From assembly GCA_033763735.1 (NCBI GenBank), contig JANRJY010000089.1, positions 1-23,254 on the forward strand: a stretch of DNA of 23,254 nucleotides, written 5' to 3'. Origin of the DNA: JANRJY01 sp033763735. GTDB taxonomy: Bacteria; Bacteroidota; Bacteroidia; Cytophagales; UBA9547. The position numbers were made by a program, and so were the translations under genes. Below are positions 6,842 through 16,300 of this stretch, piece by piece; position 1 is the stretch's first letter; each line of letters starts with the position of its first letter. The notes below the pieces were generated by a model, which saw only the letters and a list, made by a program, of their open reading frames with translations, made no database searches and was not told the origin of the DNA.

Positions 6842-6983
6842 GCACGATTTAAACGATTACAAGATGGACCCGAAACTAGCGCTAATGTTGTGTGTGGGCA
6901 AAGCAGAGGTACATCCGCATATTAAAGAACAAGTAGGCACAGAAATAACTTCCGGCAGCAAGGGGTTTTGTTCAAAGTATTAG
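6828..6983 (+). CDS. Small ORF overlapping the Fic gene, unknown
   Basis: ATG at 6828 lies 14 bases before the end of the Fic gene in another frame and opens a 51-residue product that starts MKKTRHDLNDYKMDPKLAL and ends GSKGFCSKY. Codon use is ordinary and the overlapping start looks like a translationally coupled second gene. I recognise no family. It could be a small partner of the Fic protein, or the remnant 5' end of a longer gene. It is too short to rule out chance. Confidence 0.35.
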   Translation: MKKTRHDLNDYKMDPKLALMLCVGKAEVHPHIKEQVGTEITSGSKGFCSKY

Positions 6984-7025
6984 AACAATAGGTAAACCCA
7001 TCAAACTATCGAGAATTCGCATTAT

Positions 7026-7601
7026 ATGGAAAAAATAATTAAGCATTTCGACAAATACCTGCCATTAGGCGACAACGAAAAAGAAGCATTGTTAAGTCGA
7101 TTGACGGAGCGAAAAATAAAGCGTAAACAGTACATTTTGCAAGAGGGTGACATTTGTAAGTGTTTTACTTATGTTGTTGAAGGTTGTTTTAAAACCTACG
7201 GTGTGGATAGTTCGGGTGCAGAACACAATCTTGTATTTACTGCGGAAGACGATTGGATTACCGACATTGACAGCTTACATAAAGAGCGACCGTCCAAATT
7301 ATTTATTGAGGCAATTGAACCCACTGTTATTCTTCAAATATCCAAAGGTGATCTTTGGTATTTGTACACCCACTATCCAAAGTTTGACAGGAACTTTCGT
7401 GTAATAATTGAAGACAAATACATTGAACTTCAAAACCGACTGCTTCAAACTTTCAGTTCAACAGCTTACGAACGCTATGAAAGTTTCTTGGAACAATATC
7501 CCATATTAGTCAACCGATTGCCAAACACACAAATAGCTTCTTACCTTGGTATTACACCCGAATTTTTGAGTAAAATAAGAAAGGAAAGGGTTATCAAATA
7601 A
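7026..7601 (+). CDS. Crp/Fnr-family transcriptional regulator
   Basis: A 191-residue protein with an N-terminal cyclic-nucleotide-binding-like beta-roll (about 25-115, including YILQEGDICKCFTYVVEGCF) and a long dimerisation helix (about 125-145). The C-terminal helix-turn-helix lies at about 166-188 (LPNTQIASYLGITPEFLSKI). This is the short architecture common in Bacteroidota, where many such regulators do not bind cAMP. No Fe-S cysteine cluster of the FNR type is present: the cysteines at about 43, 45 and 54 do not match it. The next gene, 116 bases downstream, is an oxidoreductase with a dyad in its promoter region, so the regulator may control that neighbour. Confidence 0.85.
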   Translation: MEKIIKHFDKYLPLGDNEKEALLSRLTERKIKRKQYILQEGDICKCFTYVVEGCFKTYGVDSSGAEHNLVFTAEDDWITDIDSLHKERPSKLFIEAIEPTVILQISKGDLWYLYTHYPKFDRNFRVIIEDKYIELQNRLLQTFSSTAYERYESFLEQYPILVNRLPNTQIASYLGITPEFLSKIRKERVIK

Positions 7602-7679
7602 ACTACCCTTAATCTATGTTAAGACTATTTCTTAAAGTAGTTTATAGGTAAAGGCATTTCATTCATTGCACCTTTGTAT

Positions 7680-7693
7680 TGTCAATTTTGACA
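7680..7693 (+). promoter_or_regulatory. Perfect dyad upstream of the oxidoreductase gene
   Basis: The bases tgtcaa-tt-ttgaca form a perfect six-base inverted repeat with a two-base spacer. They lie four bases after a weak -7-like element (cacctttg, 7669-7676) and 24 bases before the ATG at 7718. The position suits repression. The neighbouring Crp/Fnr regulator is the obvious candidate binder, but this is inference. Confidence 0.4.
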
Positions 7694-7717
7694 CAACACA
7701 AATTCAAAAGCATAGAT

Positions 7718-8380
7718 ATGAATACTCCAAAAACAAAAGTCGCCATTATTGGGCTAGGCAATATTGGCAAAGCTATTGCCACTAACTTAGTCAAAGGTAA
7801 ACATCCTGTAATTCTTGCTTCAAGAGATACTGATAATACAAAGGCATTGGCAGCACAATTGGGCAGCCTTGCAACGACAAAAGAAATTGCTGATGCAATT
7901 CGCGAAGCCGATGTAATAATCCCTGCCATTTACTTCAACGCATTAAAGGCGTTTTTTGAAACCTATTCAAAAGAATTGGACGGAAAAATAATTGTTGATG
8001 TATCCAATCCCATTGCTCCTGATGGAAATGGCGGATTCAAAAAAATTATCGGTAATAATGAATCGGCCGGAAAAATATTATCTGAATTAATTCCTAAAAA
8101 TGCTAAACTAGTTAAGGCTTTTGGCACGTTAAGTGCTGCTTCGCTCCTAAGTGCTGCATTTAATGCGCCAGATAAAAAAGTGCTATTTTATGCTACCGAT
8201 AGTACCAACAGCCAACAACAAATTGAAGCGCTTATAACAAGTAGTGGTTTTGATCCTTTCAACGTGGGCGGTATTGAACAATCAATCAAAATAGAAGTAT
8301 TTGGCGACTTGCACGAATTTGGTGCATTGGGCAAACCTGTAACACTCTCCGAAGCGAAAAGCAACATTTCTCACACTTAA
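7718..8380 (+). CDS. NADP-dependent oxidoreductase, F420-reductase-like Rossmann protein
   Basis: A 220-residue protein starting MNTPKTKVAIIGLGNIGKAI. The GLGNIG dinucleotide-binding loop and following SRD (preference for NADP phosphate) identify the NADP_oxidoreductase/F420-dependent family (PF03807 type). Later landmarks are ADVIIPAIYFNAL, KIIVDVSNP and KAFGTLSA, where the catalytic face lies in relatives. The frame is open from TTG 7679, but ATG 7718 is preferred because the upstream codons overlap the dyad and the Rossmann strand begins right after the ATG. It precedes a SnoaL-like lipoprotein gene by 12 bases, so the two are likely co-transcribed. Relatives reduce quinones, F420 or unknown substrates; the substrate here cannot be told. 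Confidence 0.8.
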   Translation: MNTPKTKVAIIGLGNIGKAIATNLVKGKHPVILASRDTDNTKALAAQLGSLATTKEIADAIREADVIIPAIYFNALKAFFETYSKELDGKIIVDVSNPIAPDGNGGFKKIIGNNESAGKILSELIPKNAKLVKAFGTLSAASLLSAAFNAPDKKVLFYATDSTNSQQQIEALITSSGFDPFNVGGIEQSIKIEVFGDLHEFGALGKPVTLSEAKSNISHT

Positions 8381-8392
8381 AAAATTATTCTA

Positions 8393-8878
8393 ATGAAACA
8401 TTTATTAATATCTGCCATGGTGCTAGTGTATTTAGCATCATGCCAAAACGAAACAAAAAATCAATCAACCAATTCAACACCAAACAATATGGAACAGTCA
8501 AACGAAAAATCAGCCATAGAAAAATTACTTTTCTCTTACCGCAATGCATTAAATGCATCAGACGTAAATAAAGTGTTGCCCCTATACACAAAAGATGGTG
8601 TATTTATGCCTTCCAATGCGCCATCGGCAATCGGACAAGAACAAATAAAAGGTTCTTATGAATTTGTCTTTAAAACCATTCAATTAAACATTGAATTTTT
8701 TATTGACGAGATAGTGGTTAATGGCGACTATGCTTTTGCAAGAACCACTTCGAAAGGCACCACCTTAATTCATGCCAACGGACAAACTGTGCCAGAAGAA
8801 AACAGAGAACTCTTTGTTCTACAAAAGACAAACGGACAATGGAAAATAAGCCGTTATATGTTTAACAAAATGAAATAA
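8393..8878 (+). CDS. SnoaL-like/SgcJ-EcaC family lipoprotein
   Basis: A 161-residue protein. A lipoprotein signal ends in LASC with the acylated Cys17, followed by a polar Asn/Thr-rich linker. The NTF2/SnoaL-like fold spans about residues 40-160: IEKLLFSYRNALNASDVNKVLPLYTKDGVFM, then FVLQKTNGQWKISRYMFNK. This is the pattern of the SgcJ/EcaC or DUF4440 group, small cone-shaped pockets that bind or isomerise hydrophobic ligands, often with unknown ligand. It is probably anchored in a membrane facing the periplasm. It is encoded 12 bases after the oxidoreductase and followed by a hairpin terminator. Confidence 0.8.
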   Translation: MKHLLISAMVLVYLASCQNETKNQSTNSTPNNMEQSNEKSAIEKLLFSYRNALNASDVNKVLPLYTKDGVFMPSNAPSAIGQEQIKGSYEFVFKTIQLNIEFFIDEIVVNGDYAFARTTSKGTTLIHANGQTVPEENRELFVLQKTNGQWKISRYMFNKMK

Positions 8879-8904
8879 ATCGACTTAACTTTAGTAGATA
8901 AATT

Positions 8905-8944
8905 AGCGTTGGATGAAGCAAAATACTTCATTTGACGCTTTTTT
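8905..8944 (+). terminator. Rho-independent terminator after the lipoprotein gene
   Basis: agcgttggatgaag (8905-8918) pairs with cttcatttgacgct (11 of 14) around a short A-rich loop, and a run of six T follows directly. It lies 27 bases after the lipoprotein stop and separates the plus-strand operon from the convergent beta-helix gene. Confidence 0.65.
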
Positions 8945-8997
8945 ATGTACTTAATAAAACAATGCAATTGAAAAATCCATTAATTCCATTTCTCTTT

Positions 8998-10956
8998 TTA
9001 CTTTACAATAACTCGCTTGGTAAATTGAAGTTTTTCGCTGGTTATTTTTAAAATATATATTCCTTGTGTAGTAAGCATCGGATTCCAAGAGTATTCATTT
9101 GTATCGACCATTATAATTTGTTTAAATTGTTCTGTCCCGTAAAGCGAAAAAATGCTTATACTGATGCTTTTTCCTAACCATTCTTTCGGAAACTTCAAGT
9201 TTAAATTTGTTCCATTCGTAGGATTAGGAAAAACTTCGGGATAGTCCAATTCATCAAAGTCATAGATTTTACTGAAAGTAGCGCCAAGTATATTACTCCC
9301 ACTTATGGTTGATCCAAACTCAAAGGCGCCAATGTCGCATTTGCCTATTCGAGCAGCACCTCTTTGATCCAAAGTAGGGCAGTCGACACCCTTGTCTATG
9401 GCCGGGCTTCCGAGTTTCAATGCCATGGTTTTAGTATTGCCACCATTGGTTGTCAACACATCCAATAATGGATCAGAAATACCTATTACAGACGACACGT
9501 TATAATCATTCCAATTGGTAGTTGCTTTGGCAGGAAACTGAAGGTTATTACCCTGGTCATTAAGCAAATTGGTCGTATGTTGTTGTATACCCCATGAATT
9601 GCCTCCGTTTGCGGAAGTGTTTTTGTAGAAAATCGAATTTTTTATTTTTGTATTCGAAGGATCTGAAGTAGCTATAGCACCTCCCGCCCAGCCGGCATGA
9701 TTATTGGCAAATGTGCAGTTTTTGATGAATACTTCACTGTTTGACATGGAATAAAGTCCAATAGCTCCTCCATTGGCCGAATATCCATCAACTGTGGAAG
9801 TGTATAGAGCCTTATTATTGTAAAATGTGCAATTTTCAATAGTAGTGGGGGCCCAATCGATGCGCATAGCACCACCGTTGATGGCTGCCTGATTTTCTGA
9901 AAATGTACAATTTCGGACCGTAAAACCTTTGTTTTTGGCATTATTCATTTGTTCAATAGCTCCACCGCCTCCTCCGGATGGATTAGTGTCACCAAGCAAT
10001 TGGTTAACTATGTTTTTGTGAAATGTGCAGTTTTCAACGATTACTTCATCTGTTTCATCGGTGTATATATGACAAGCACCTCCATCCGACTGAGCAACAT
10101 TTGATTCGAAATGACAATTTTTGATGGTAATGCTACCCGCTTTTGTGCTGGAGCCTCCTTCTGATGCCCTATCTACATAAATAGCTCCTCCGAATCCTCT
10201 TAACGAAGGGTTGGAATTGCCTTTATCATATTTGGCCATCGTAGTGGTGTTTTCAGTAAAAATGCAATTTTGAATATCCAATGTGGAATTGAGTCCATTA
10301 ATGGCGGCTCCGTTAATTCCTGAATTTTTAGTAAAAGTACTTCCATACACACTATGTTTGTTGGGACCCCATAGCATTACTGTTGAGCCTCTTTCATCAT
10401 TTTTGTCAGTAGACTTGTTATTGGTAAATACACAATTGCTGATAGAACAAGTACCTTCGAAATGACTAAAAACAGCACTTCCACCTTGCTGCGCATTGTT
10501 TCCTTCGAAATAGCAATTTTCAATAAATAATTTACCCTGATGCTCACTTCTTATTCCTGCGCCATATTCTGAAGTTAAACCGTTCATTATCCTCAGATTT
10601 CTAATTGTAAGGCTGGTTGGAGTTACTGAAGTAGATTTGAGCAAAAAAACCCTAACCGAATTGTTTCCACTAATCGTAAATGCTGAAGCATTAATCCCAT
10701 CAATAGTAATATTTTTGCCAACCGGAATTTCTAAAGTTGAACTTAGAATTAAAGTTTTTTTGGATAGGGATGAATCTATCTTAATTAAATCTCCATTGGA
10801 GGCATTTTGAATGGCATCTCTTAGTGTACCGGTACCGGAGTCGTTTGATGAAGTGACTAATTTGGTAGCAGCTTGTGTGTGAGTTATAGAAATCCACATG
10901 GTACAAACCCATATGATACTGATATTTTTGAATTGCATAATTAACTTATCTGACAT
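8998..10956 (-). CDS. Parallel beta-helix surface protein with choice-of-anchor Q and T9SS C-terminal domain
   Basis: A 652-residue secreted protein. ATG at 10956 is the first possible start, but ATG at 10938 (residue 7, MQFKNISIIWVCTMWISI) gives a cleaner signal peptide. An SGTGTLRDAIQNASNGD segment opens a right-handed beta-helix of about 12 turns (residues 85-450) with repeated units such as IENCTFYNNKA, VRNCTFSENQA and IKNCTFANNHA, each followed by GGA. The segment NGGNTKTMALKLGSPAIDKG...DQRGAAR...DIGAFE is the choice-of-anchor Q pattern. The last 80 residues (PEVFPNPTNG ... GIYILKITSEKLQFTKRVIVK) form a type A T9SS sorting domain. It is probably cell-surface or secreted; relatives act as adhesins or polysaccharide lyases, but no lyase active site is recognisable. 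Confidence 0.88.
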   Translation of the reverse strand: MSDKLIMQFKNISIIWVCTMWISITHTQAATKLVTSSNDSGTGTLRDAIQNASNGDLIKIDSSLSKKTLILSSTLEIPVGKNITIDGINASAFTISGNNSVRVFLLKSTSVTPTSLTIRNLRIMNGLTSEYGAGIRSEHQGKLFIENCYFEGNNAQQGGSAVFSHFEGTCSISNCVFTNNKSTDKNDERGSTVMLWGPNKHSVYGSTFTKNSGINGAAINGLNSTLDIQNCIFTENTTTMAKYDKGNSNPSLRGFGGAIYVDRASEGGSSTKAGSITIKNCHFESNVAQSDGGACHIYTDETDEVIVENCTFHKNIVNQLLGDTNPSGGGGGAIEQMNNAKNKGFTVRNCTFSENQAAINGGAMRIDWAPTTIENCTFYNNKALYTSTVDGYSANGGAIGLYSMSNSEVFIKNCTFANNHAGWAGGAIATSDPSNTKIKNSIFYKNTSANGGNSWGIQQHTTNLLNDQGNNLQFPAKATTNWNDYNVSSVIGISDPLLDVLTTNGGNTKTMALKLGSPAIDKGVDCPTLDQRGAARIGKCDIGAFEFGSTISGSNILGATFSKIYDFDELDYPEVFPNPTNGTNLNLKFPKEWLGKSISISIFSLYGTEQFKQIIMVDTNEYSWNPMLTTQGIYILKITSEKLQFTKRVIVK

Positions 10957-10967
10957 TTTAGATAATT

Positions 10968-10975
10968 CAAAGATA
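10968..10975 (-). promoter_or_regulatory. Candidate -7 element of the beta-helix gene
   Basis: Read on the minus strand this is TATCTTTG, a perfect TAnnTTTG match, 12 bases before the upper ATG and 30 bases before the preferred ATG at 10938. The very short distance to the upper ATG also favours the lower start. No properly spaced -33 TTG is visible. Confidence 0.4.
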
Positions 10976-11128
10976 TTCCTTTTTGAACAAAATATGATGG
11001 TTAACCATATTTAACGACTCTTGTAATATCTTATAAAAATGAATTCATTAGTGATAAACAAATTCGTTCATCATATTATCAATTTTGAAACATACTTTTT
11101 TCCCAATTTTGCAACAGACCGTATAAAT

Positions 11129-11349
11129 AACCTGAATTTGGGTTAAGAAAAGTCAATGAATGATAGGAAAAACCTAATAATGAACGATTTGCACTAATCC
11201 CAATCCTTTCCTCAGTGGGAAAGGGCTAAACGTCTCCCCTTTGGACAAGCGAAAACGAGAGTTTGAAGCTTGCAACCGAAGGTTTTTAGAGGGGCTAAAG
11301 GACGCAATTTTCATTATATATTCATGTTTTCTTATCCCGAATTTAGGTT
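11129..11349. mobile_element. Possible MITE-like insertion in the 517-base gap 10957-11473
   Basis: The ends form imperfect inverted repeats: aacctgaatttgggttaag (11129-11147) against the complement of cttatcccgaatttaggtt (11331-11349), 16 of 19 matching. A possible four-base duplication aaat flanks them (11125-11128, 11350-11353). Inside is a locally GC-richer block with hairpins, such as cctttcc/ggaaagg near 11200. There is no ORF. The flank is AT-rich, so the duplication may be chance. The remainder of the gap 10957-11473 holds nothing else I can name. Confidence 0.35.
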
Positions 11350-11473
11350 AAATACCAATTATAACCAGTCGAATAATAGGATGTTCTATAAAATGAGAAA
11401 GCTTAAAATGTTTTATTTTAAATGAATTACTTTTAACTTCATTTTTTTAATTAAACCATAAAATTTAAAACTT

Positions 11474-11971
11474 ATGTTTGGACTAACTTATTTGGGAATA
11501 TTTCATACGCTTATTAGTTTAGTTGCTCTGGGTTCAGGCGCAACCGTATTATTTCAGGAAAAACGAATTTCTTTTGCAACTTTTGTAGGCAAAATATACA
11601 TATTCACTACCATCATAACTTGCCTTACCGGTTTTGGAATATATCAACATGGCGGTTTTGGCGTAGCACATATTTTGGGGATTGTAACTTTATTGGTTCT
11701 TGGTTTTGCTATATATGTAGAAATAGGAAATCAACCTTTTGGTGCCATTTCAGCTTATATCGAAGCTATTGCCTATTCATTTACTTTTTTTCTTCACTTA
11801 ATTCCAGGAGTCAACGAAACGCTTTCACGCTTGCCTTTGGATAATCCGATTGCCACAGGACCCGATGATCCTAAAGTAAAAATGGCCATTGGTGTTTGTT
11901 TTGTACTTTTTCTTAATGGAGTAATATTGCAAGTGATTATGATTAAAAACAAATTGAAAAATAAATCCTAA
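11474..11971 (+). CDS. Integral membrane protein, DUF2306-like
   Basis: A 165-residue protein with about five hydrophobic helices (residues 3-26, 38-57, 62-83, 92-111, 137-156). Histidines sit in or near the membrane at 11, 59, 66 and 108; YQHGGFGVAHILG joins helices 2 and 3. Short polytopic proteins with paired membrane histidines are seen in DUF2306 and similar families, where haem or proton transfer has been suggested but not settled. A polar loop (112-135, containing DNPIATGPDDPK) separates the last helix. It is a monocistronic plus-strand gene convergent with the efflux operon. Family placement is tentative. Confidence 0.6.
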   Translation: MFGLTYLGIFHTLISLVALGSGATVLFQEKRISFATFVGKIYIFTTIITCLTGFGIYQHGGFGVAHILGIVTLLVLGFAIYVEIGNQPFGAISAYIEAIAYSFTFFLHLIPGVNETLSRLPLDNPIATGPDDPKVKMAIGVCFVLFLNGVILQVIMIKNKLKNKS

Positions 11972-12110
11972 TCCTTTTATAAGCTCCAATAGCCCCATGA
12001 TTAATGAAGTGATGCAAATACACAAGCACATTTGGTGCCTCACTAATTCTTTCGTATAGGGTAGAATGCTTCAATTGAAACAAACGTTAACTTGTCAATT
12101 GAAAGAATTA

Positions 12111-13322
12111 TTACTTCTCTTGATCGGCTTTCAGCAATTCGGCTTGAATGCCCGCTGTATTGTTAATTGCCACTAAAACATTGGCAGGAATCATTTCTTC
12201 GTATTCAATTTCTACAAATTCGCCATCATTGGTTTTGGTTTTAACCTTACCCTTTTTGAAAGTAACAGCTCCCGTTGTGTCAGGAGCATGACAATAAAAT
12301 ATAAAACTTTGATCGTTTTCGTCATGAATGGCCGATATTGGTACTGTTTTGGCAATATTACCGGAATTTTCACCCTTGATTTTGGCGGTCACCGACATAT
12401 CCGGAATTACCAAATATCCCTTAGGTGCTTTAAAGGAAGTATGAAGTACGATGGAGCGCGTTTCTTTATCTATTGTTCGTGAAATATTTTCGATTTTTCC
12501 CATTACATGAGGAATTTTTTTGTTGATAAATTGAATTTCAATTTCCTGATTTTCGCTGATTATCCCCATGTCTTTTTCGTAACAATGTACATCCGCTCTT
12601 AATTCAGATAAGTCAATTATTTCAGCCAAAACCATACCAGGTTCGGCACGCATACCTATGCGTGAGGGCATATTATATACAAATCCACTAATTGGGGCTT
12701 TTAAAGTAATATGTGTTCGGATAATAGCTTGTAATGGATCTTGAAGGTCTATTGGGTCCACGCCTTCTTGAATTGTAAGTTTTTCCTTAAGTGTTTTTTC
12801 CTTACTTACCGCACTCATATACTTGCTTTCAATCAATTGAAATTCCGAAAGTGCCCCCACATTTTCTTTTCTTAAAGTGGTTTGCCTTTCATATTCTTTT
12901 TGGTAAAATCTGGCATCGACCAAAGCTGACAAATAATCTTGTTGCAACTGAACAAGTTCAGAACTTGACAGAATCATAATGGGATCTCCTTTTTTTACTA
13001 CTGAACCTTCCACAACAAATATTTTGTCAACCACCCCGGCAATTCGAGTGGAAACGGTTGCCTCATGATTGGGCATGGCAGCTACAATTCCGTTTGCATA
13101 CAGCGTTGGGTAAATTAATCGATCGGTAACAGGAGCTATTTTAATGTTAAGCAAGTCAATTTGTTTTTTGGTAATGGTAACGCTTGGTACCACATACACG
13201 CTCTCATTGACATCAACCTTTTTTTCATTGCTCTCTTTGCATGAAAAATTGATTGATAAGGCAACAACTATTATTACTCTTAATACATTTTGGACTAGGT
13301 TGATGTTAGGTTTCATTTCCAT
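12111..13322 (-). CDS. RND efflux periplasmic adaptor (CusB/CzcB type)
   Basis: A 403-residue membrane fusion protein. An N-terminal hydrophobic signal is followed by INFSC with a probable lipid-modified Cys28. Then comes a barrel-sandwich/lipoyl half near 87-115 (EATVSTRIAGVVDKIFVVEG), a coiled-coil hairpin at about 120-185, and the second lipoyl half (TLKAPISGFVYNM). Beta-barrel and membrane-proximal domains complete the protein (LSELRADVHCYEKDMG, IPDMSVTAKI). It bridges the inner-membrane pump to an outer-membrane channel and may bind metal. It is encoded 15 bases after the pump gene on the same strand, so it is second in the operon. I see no Met-rich or His-rich metal-binding tail, which leaves the metal open. 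Confidence 0.88.
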   Translation of the reverse strand: MEMKPNINLVQNVLRVIIVVALSINFSCKESNEKKVDVNESVYVVPSVTITKKQIDLLNIKIAPVTDRLIYPTLYANGIVAAMPNHEATVSTRIAGVVDKIFVVEGSVVKKGDPIMILSSSELVQLQQDYLSALVDARFYQKEYERQTTLRKENVGALSEFQLIESKYMSAVSKEKTLKEKLTIQEGVDPIDLQDPLQAIIRTHITLKAPISGFVYNMPSRIGMRAEPGMVLAEIIDLSELRADVHCYEKDMGIISENQEIEIQFINKKIPHVMGKIENISRTIDKETRSIVLHTSFKAPKGYLVIPDMSVTAKIKGENSGNIAKTVPISAIHDENDQSFIFYCHAPDTTGAVTFKKGKVKTKTNDGEFVEIEYEEMIPANVLVAINNTAGIQAELLKADQEK

Positions 13323-13337
13323 TTTGAACTTATATTT

Positions 13338-16300
13338 CTATAGTTTAATTCTTATTTTCCTATCATTGAACAAAATGTACAACACAGGCAATACCACTAA
13401 GGTAAGTATAGTTGAAGTAATTAATCCACCAATAACTACTGTAGCCAAAGGTTTTTGAACTTCAGCTCCAGCTTCCGTAGACATTGCCATGGGCAAATAA
13501 CCTAATGCTGCAGTTGCTGATGTCATCAATACCTGACGGAACTTTTCTTTAATACCTGTACTAACCCTGTCGTGTATGCTATCAAATCCATGCATTCCCT
13601 GTAGTAATTTAAAATGACCAATTAACATAATACCATTCAATACCGCAACACCAAATAATGCAATAAAACCAATACCTGCCGAAATACTAAATGGCATACC
13701 TCTTAGATAAATTGCAAACACACCACCAACAGCTGAAAGTGGTATGGCTGTAAATATTAATAAGCTGTCACCAAAAGTTCCCATAGTTATAAATAGAATA
13801 ATAAAAATGATTAATAAAGAAATGGGCACTACCAATGTCAGCCTTTCTTTAGCCATCCGAAGGTTTTCGAATTGCCCGCCATAATCCAGATAATAACTAT
13901 GGGGCAGCAATACATTTTTTTCAATTTTTTTGGCTGCTTCATTCACGATGGATTCCACATCGCGTCCACGTACGTTGAACCCAACATTGAGTCTTCGTTG
14001 ACCATTTTCGCGAGAGATTTCAGCAAATCCTTTTTCCGTTTTTATAGAACTTATTTCACGGAGAGGGATCATATAACCTTGAGCCGTATTAAGTTGGAGG
14101 TTCATGATATCTTGAATATTGCTCCTTTCTTCCTTTCCAAGTCTTACGGAAAGGTCGAATCTGCGTTCACCTTCATATATGGTTCCTGCTTTAGCTCCGG
14201 CAAATGCCGTTTGTATGAGCTTGTTAACTTCATCTACCTTAATTCCATAATATGCAAGTAGTCTTCGGTCGTATTTAACCATTATTTGAGGTAAGCCTAC
14301 GAGTTTTTGTACTTGAATATCTTTTGCTCCTTCACAGGTAGCAATTTGAGCCGCAATTTCTTTTCCGGTTTTGTCCAATTTGTCAAGGTCATCACCAAAA
14401 ATTTTAATAACCACATCTGTTTTGGCACCGGAGAGCATATCATTAAATCGGTTTTCAATGGGTTGTTGAATGGAATAAATAATTCCCGGAAACATTTGCA
14501 ACACCGCATCAATACTATCAGTAAGTTCTTGCTTGGATTTGATTTTTTTCCATTCTTCTTTGTCTGTAGGTCCAATAATAATATCCATTGCTTCCAATGG
14601 CATAGGATCCATTGGAATTTCAGAGGTACCAATTTTAGAGACTATATTTTTAATTTCAGTTGGATACCTTTTAATTATTTCTTTTTGAATATTAGTAGAA
14701 ACTTCTTTTGATTTGGAAAGAGATGTTCCTACGGGCATCCTTACTTCAATATTATAATCTCCTTCATCAAGTTTAGGAATAAACTCCCCGCCCATTTTAC
14801 CAAAAACGATAATAGTGATATATAGAACCAACACAGATGCTATAACAACACCATATTTATATTTGAATGAAAAATTCATGATAGGTTCATATAACTTGAA
14901 CAAGAAATCAACAAACTTATCACTCCAGTTTTTATGCTCATGATTATGAGGTTTCAATACCAATGTACTCATCATAGTTACATAGGTCATCGCCAAAATA
15001 ATAGCTCCGGTAATCGCAAAACTTACAGCAATTGCCATTGGCGAAAACATTTTGCCTTCCACTCCGGTAAGTGTCATAATTGGGAAATACACTATTAGAA
15101 TAATCAAGCCACCATATACCACCGTCTTTTTTACTTCTTTAACCGAATCAATTACAATCAAGTCCTTAATGTCTTGATCCTCAACTTTGCCATATTTTTG
15201 CATGCCCAGAGCCAGTGCTACCACTATGGATTCAACAATTATGATTGAAGGGTCCACCATCAAACCAAAGTCAATAGCTCCCAAACTCATTAAGTTGCCT
15301 CCAACGCCCACCATATTCATCAAAATAATTGCAAACAAAAGGGAAAGCGGAATTACAGAAGCGGTAAGCAAACTTGCTTTGATGTCACCCAAAAAAATAA
15401 TAATTACAAAAACCACAATTAAGCAAGCTTCAATCAAGTTTTTAGTTACTGTACGAATTGCTCTGCTTACAAAAGCCTCCCTATCGATAAATGCCACTAT
15501 TTCTAGGTCGTCCGGAAGGAACTTTTTAATTTCTTCAATTCTTTTTTTAACGTTAGCAACCACTCTTGATGCATTTTCTCCTTTTCGCATCAACACAACA
15601 GCACCTACTACTTCGCCATTTCCGTTCATAGTCATAGCACCATATCGAACGGTGTATCCAAATTCTACTTCAGCAACATCTTTTACAAATACGGGTACCC
15701 CATTATTTTGCTTGATTACAATATTTCTTATATCTTCTAATGACTGGGCCAAACCTATTCCTCTGATCAAAAATGCAGTGCCTTCTTTTTCGATATAAGC
15801 TCCCCCTGTATTTCCATTGCCTTTTTCCAATGCATCAAAGAGATCGGCCATGCTCACATTGGTAGCACGTAATAATGAAGGTTTTACTTTAGCTTGATAT
15901 TCTTTAACATATCCACCAAAACTTGAAACATCCGCAACTCCTTCGGTTCCTAACAATTTTTTACGGACAATCCAATCTTGAATGGTCCGAAGATCCATCA
16001 AGGAATAAGATGTGTCATTTGGGTTTTTGGGTCGAATTACATATTGATATATTTCACCCAATCCGGTGGAAACAGGTGCTAATGTAGGTCTGCCAAGTTC
16101 CGCAGGCATATCTGCTTCAAGTTCCTTTAGTCTTTCCATTACCAGCTGACGGGCACGATATACATCCACATCGTCCTTAAAAACCAAAATCACATTTGAA
16201 AGTCCAAATTTGGAAATGGAACGAATTTCGATGAGACCGGGCAAATTGGCCATACTCAACTCCAGTGGCGAAGTGATAAACTTCTCCATTTCATAAGGAG

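Noticed and set aside
11190..11310. Riboswitch or small RNA in the gap before the DUF2306-like gene
   Set aside because: There are local hairpins (cctttcc/ggaaagg, tcccct/aggggc), but no known riboswitch core could be matched. The hairpins lie inside the MITE-like block.
12072..12101. Hairpin caattga/tcaattg as a terminator between convergent genes
   Set aside because: The stem is only seven AT-rich pairs with a 16-base loop and no T-run, so it is too weak to call.
15187..15798. 203-codon plus-strand frame inside the efflux pump gene
   Set aside because: It is antisense to strongly recognisable RND sequence and has no domain features; it is a shadow of the pump gene.
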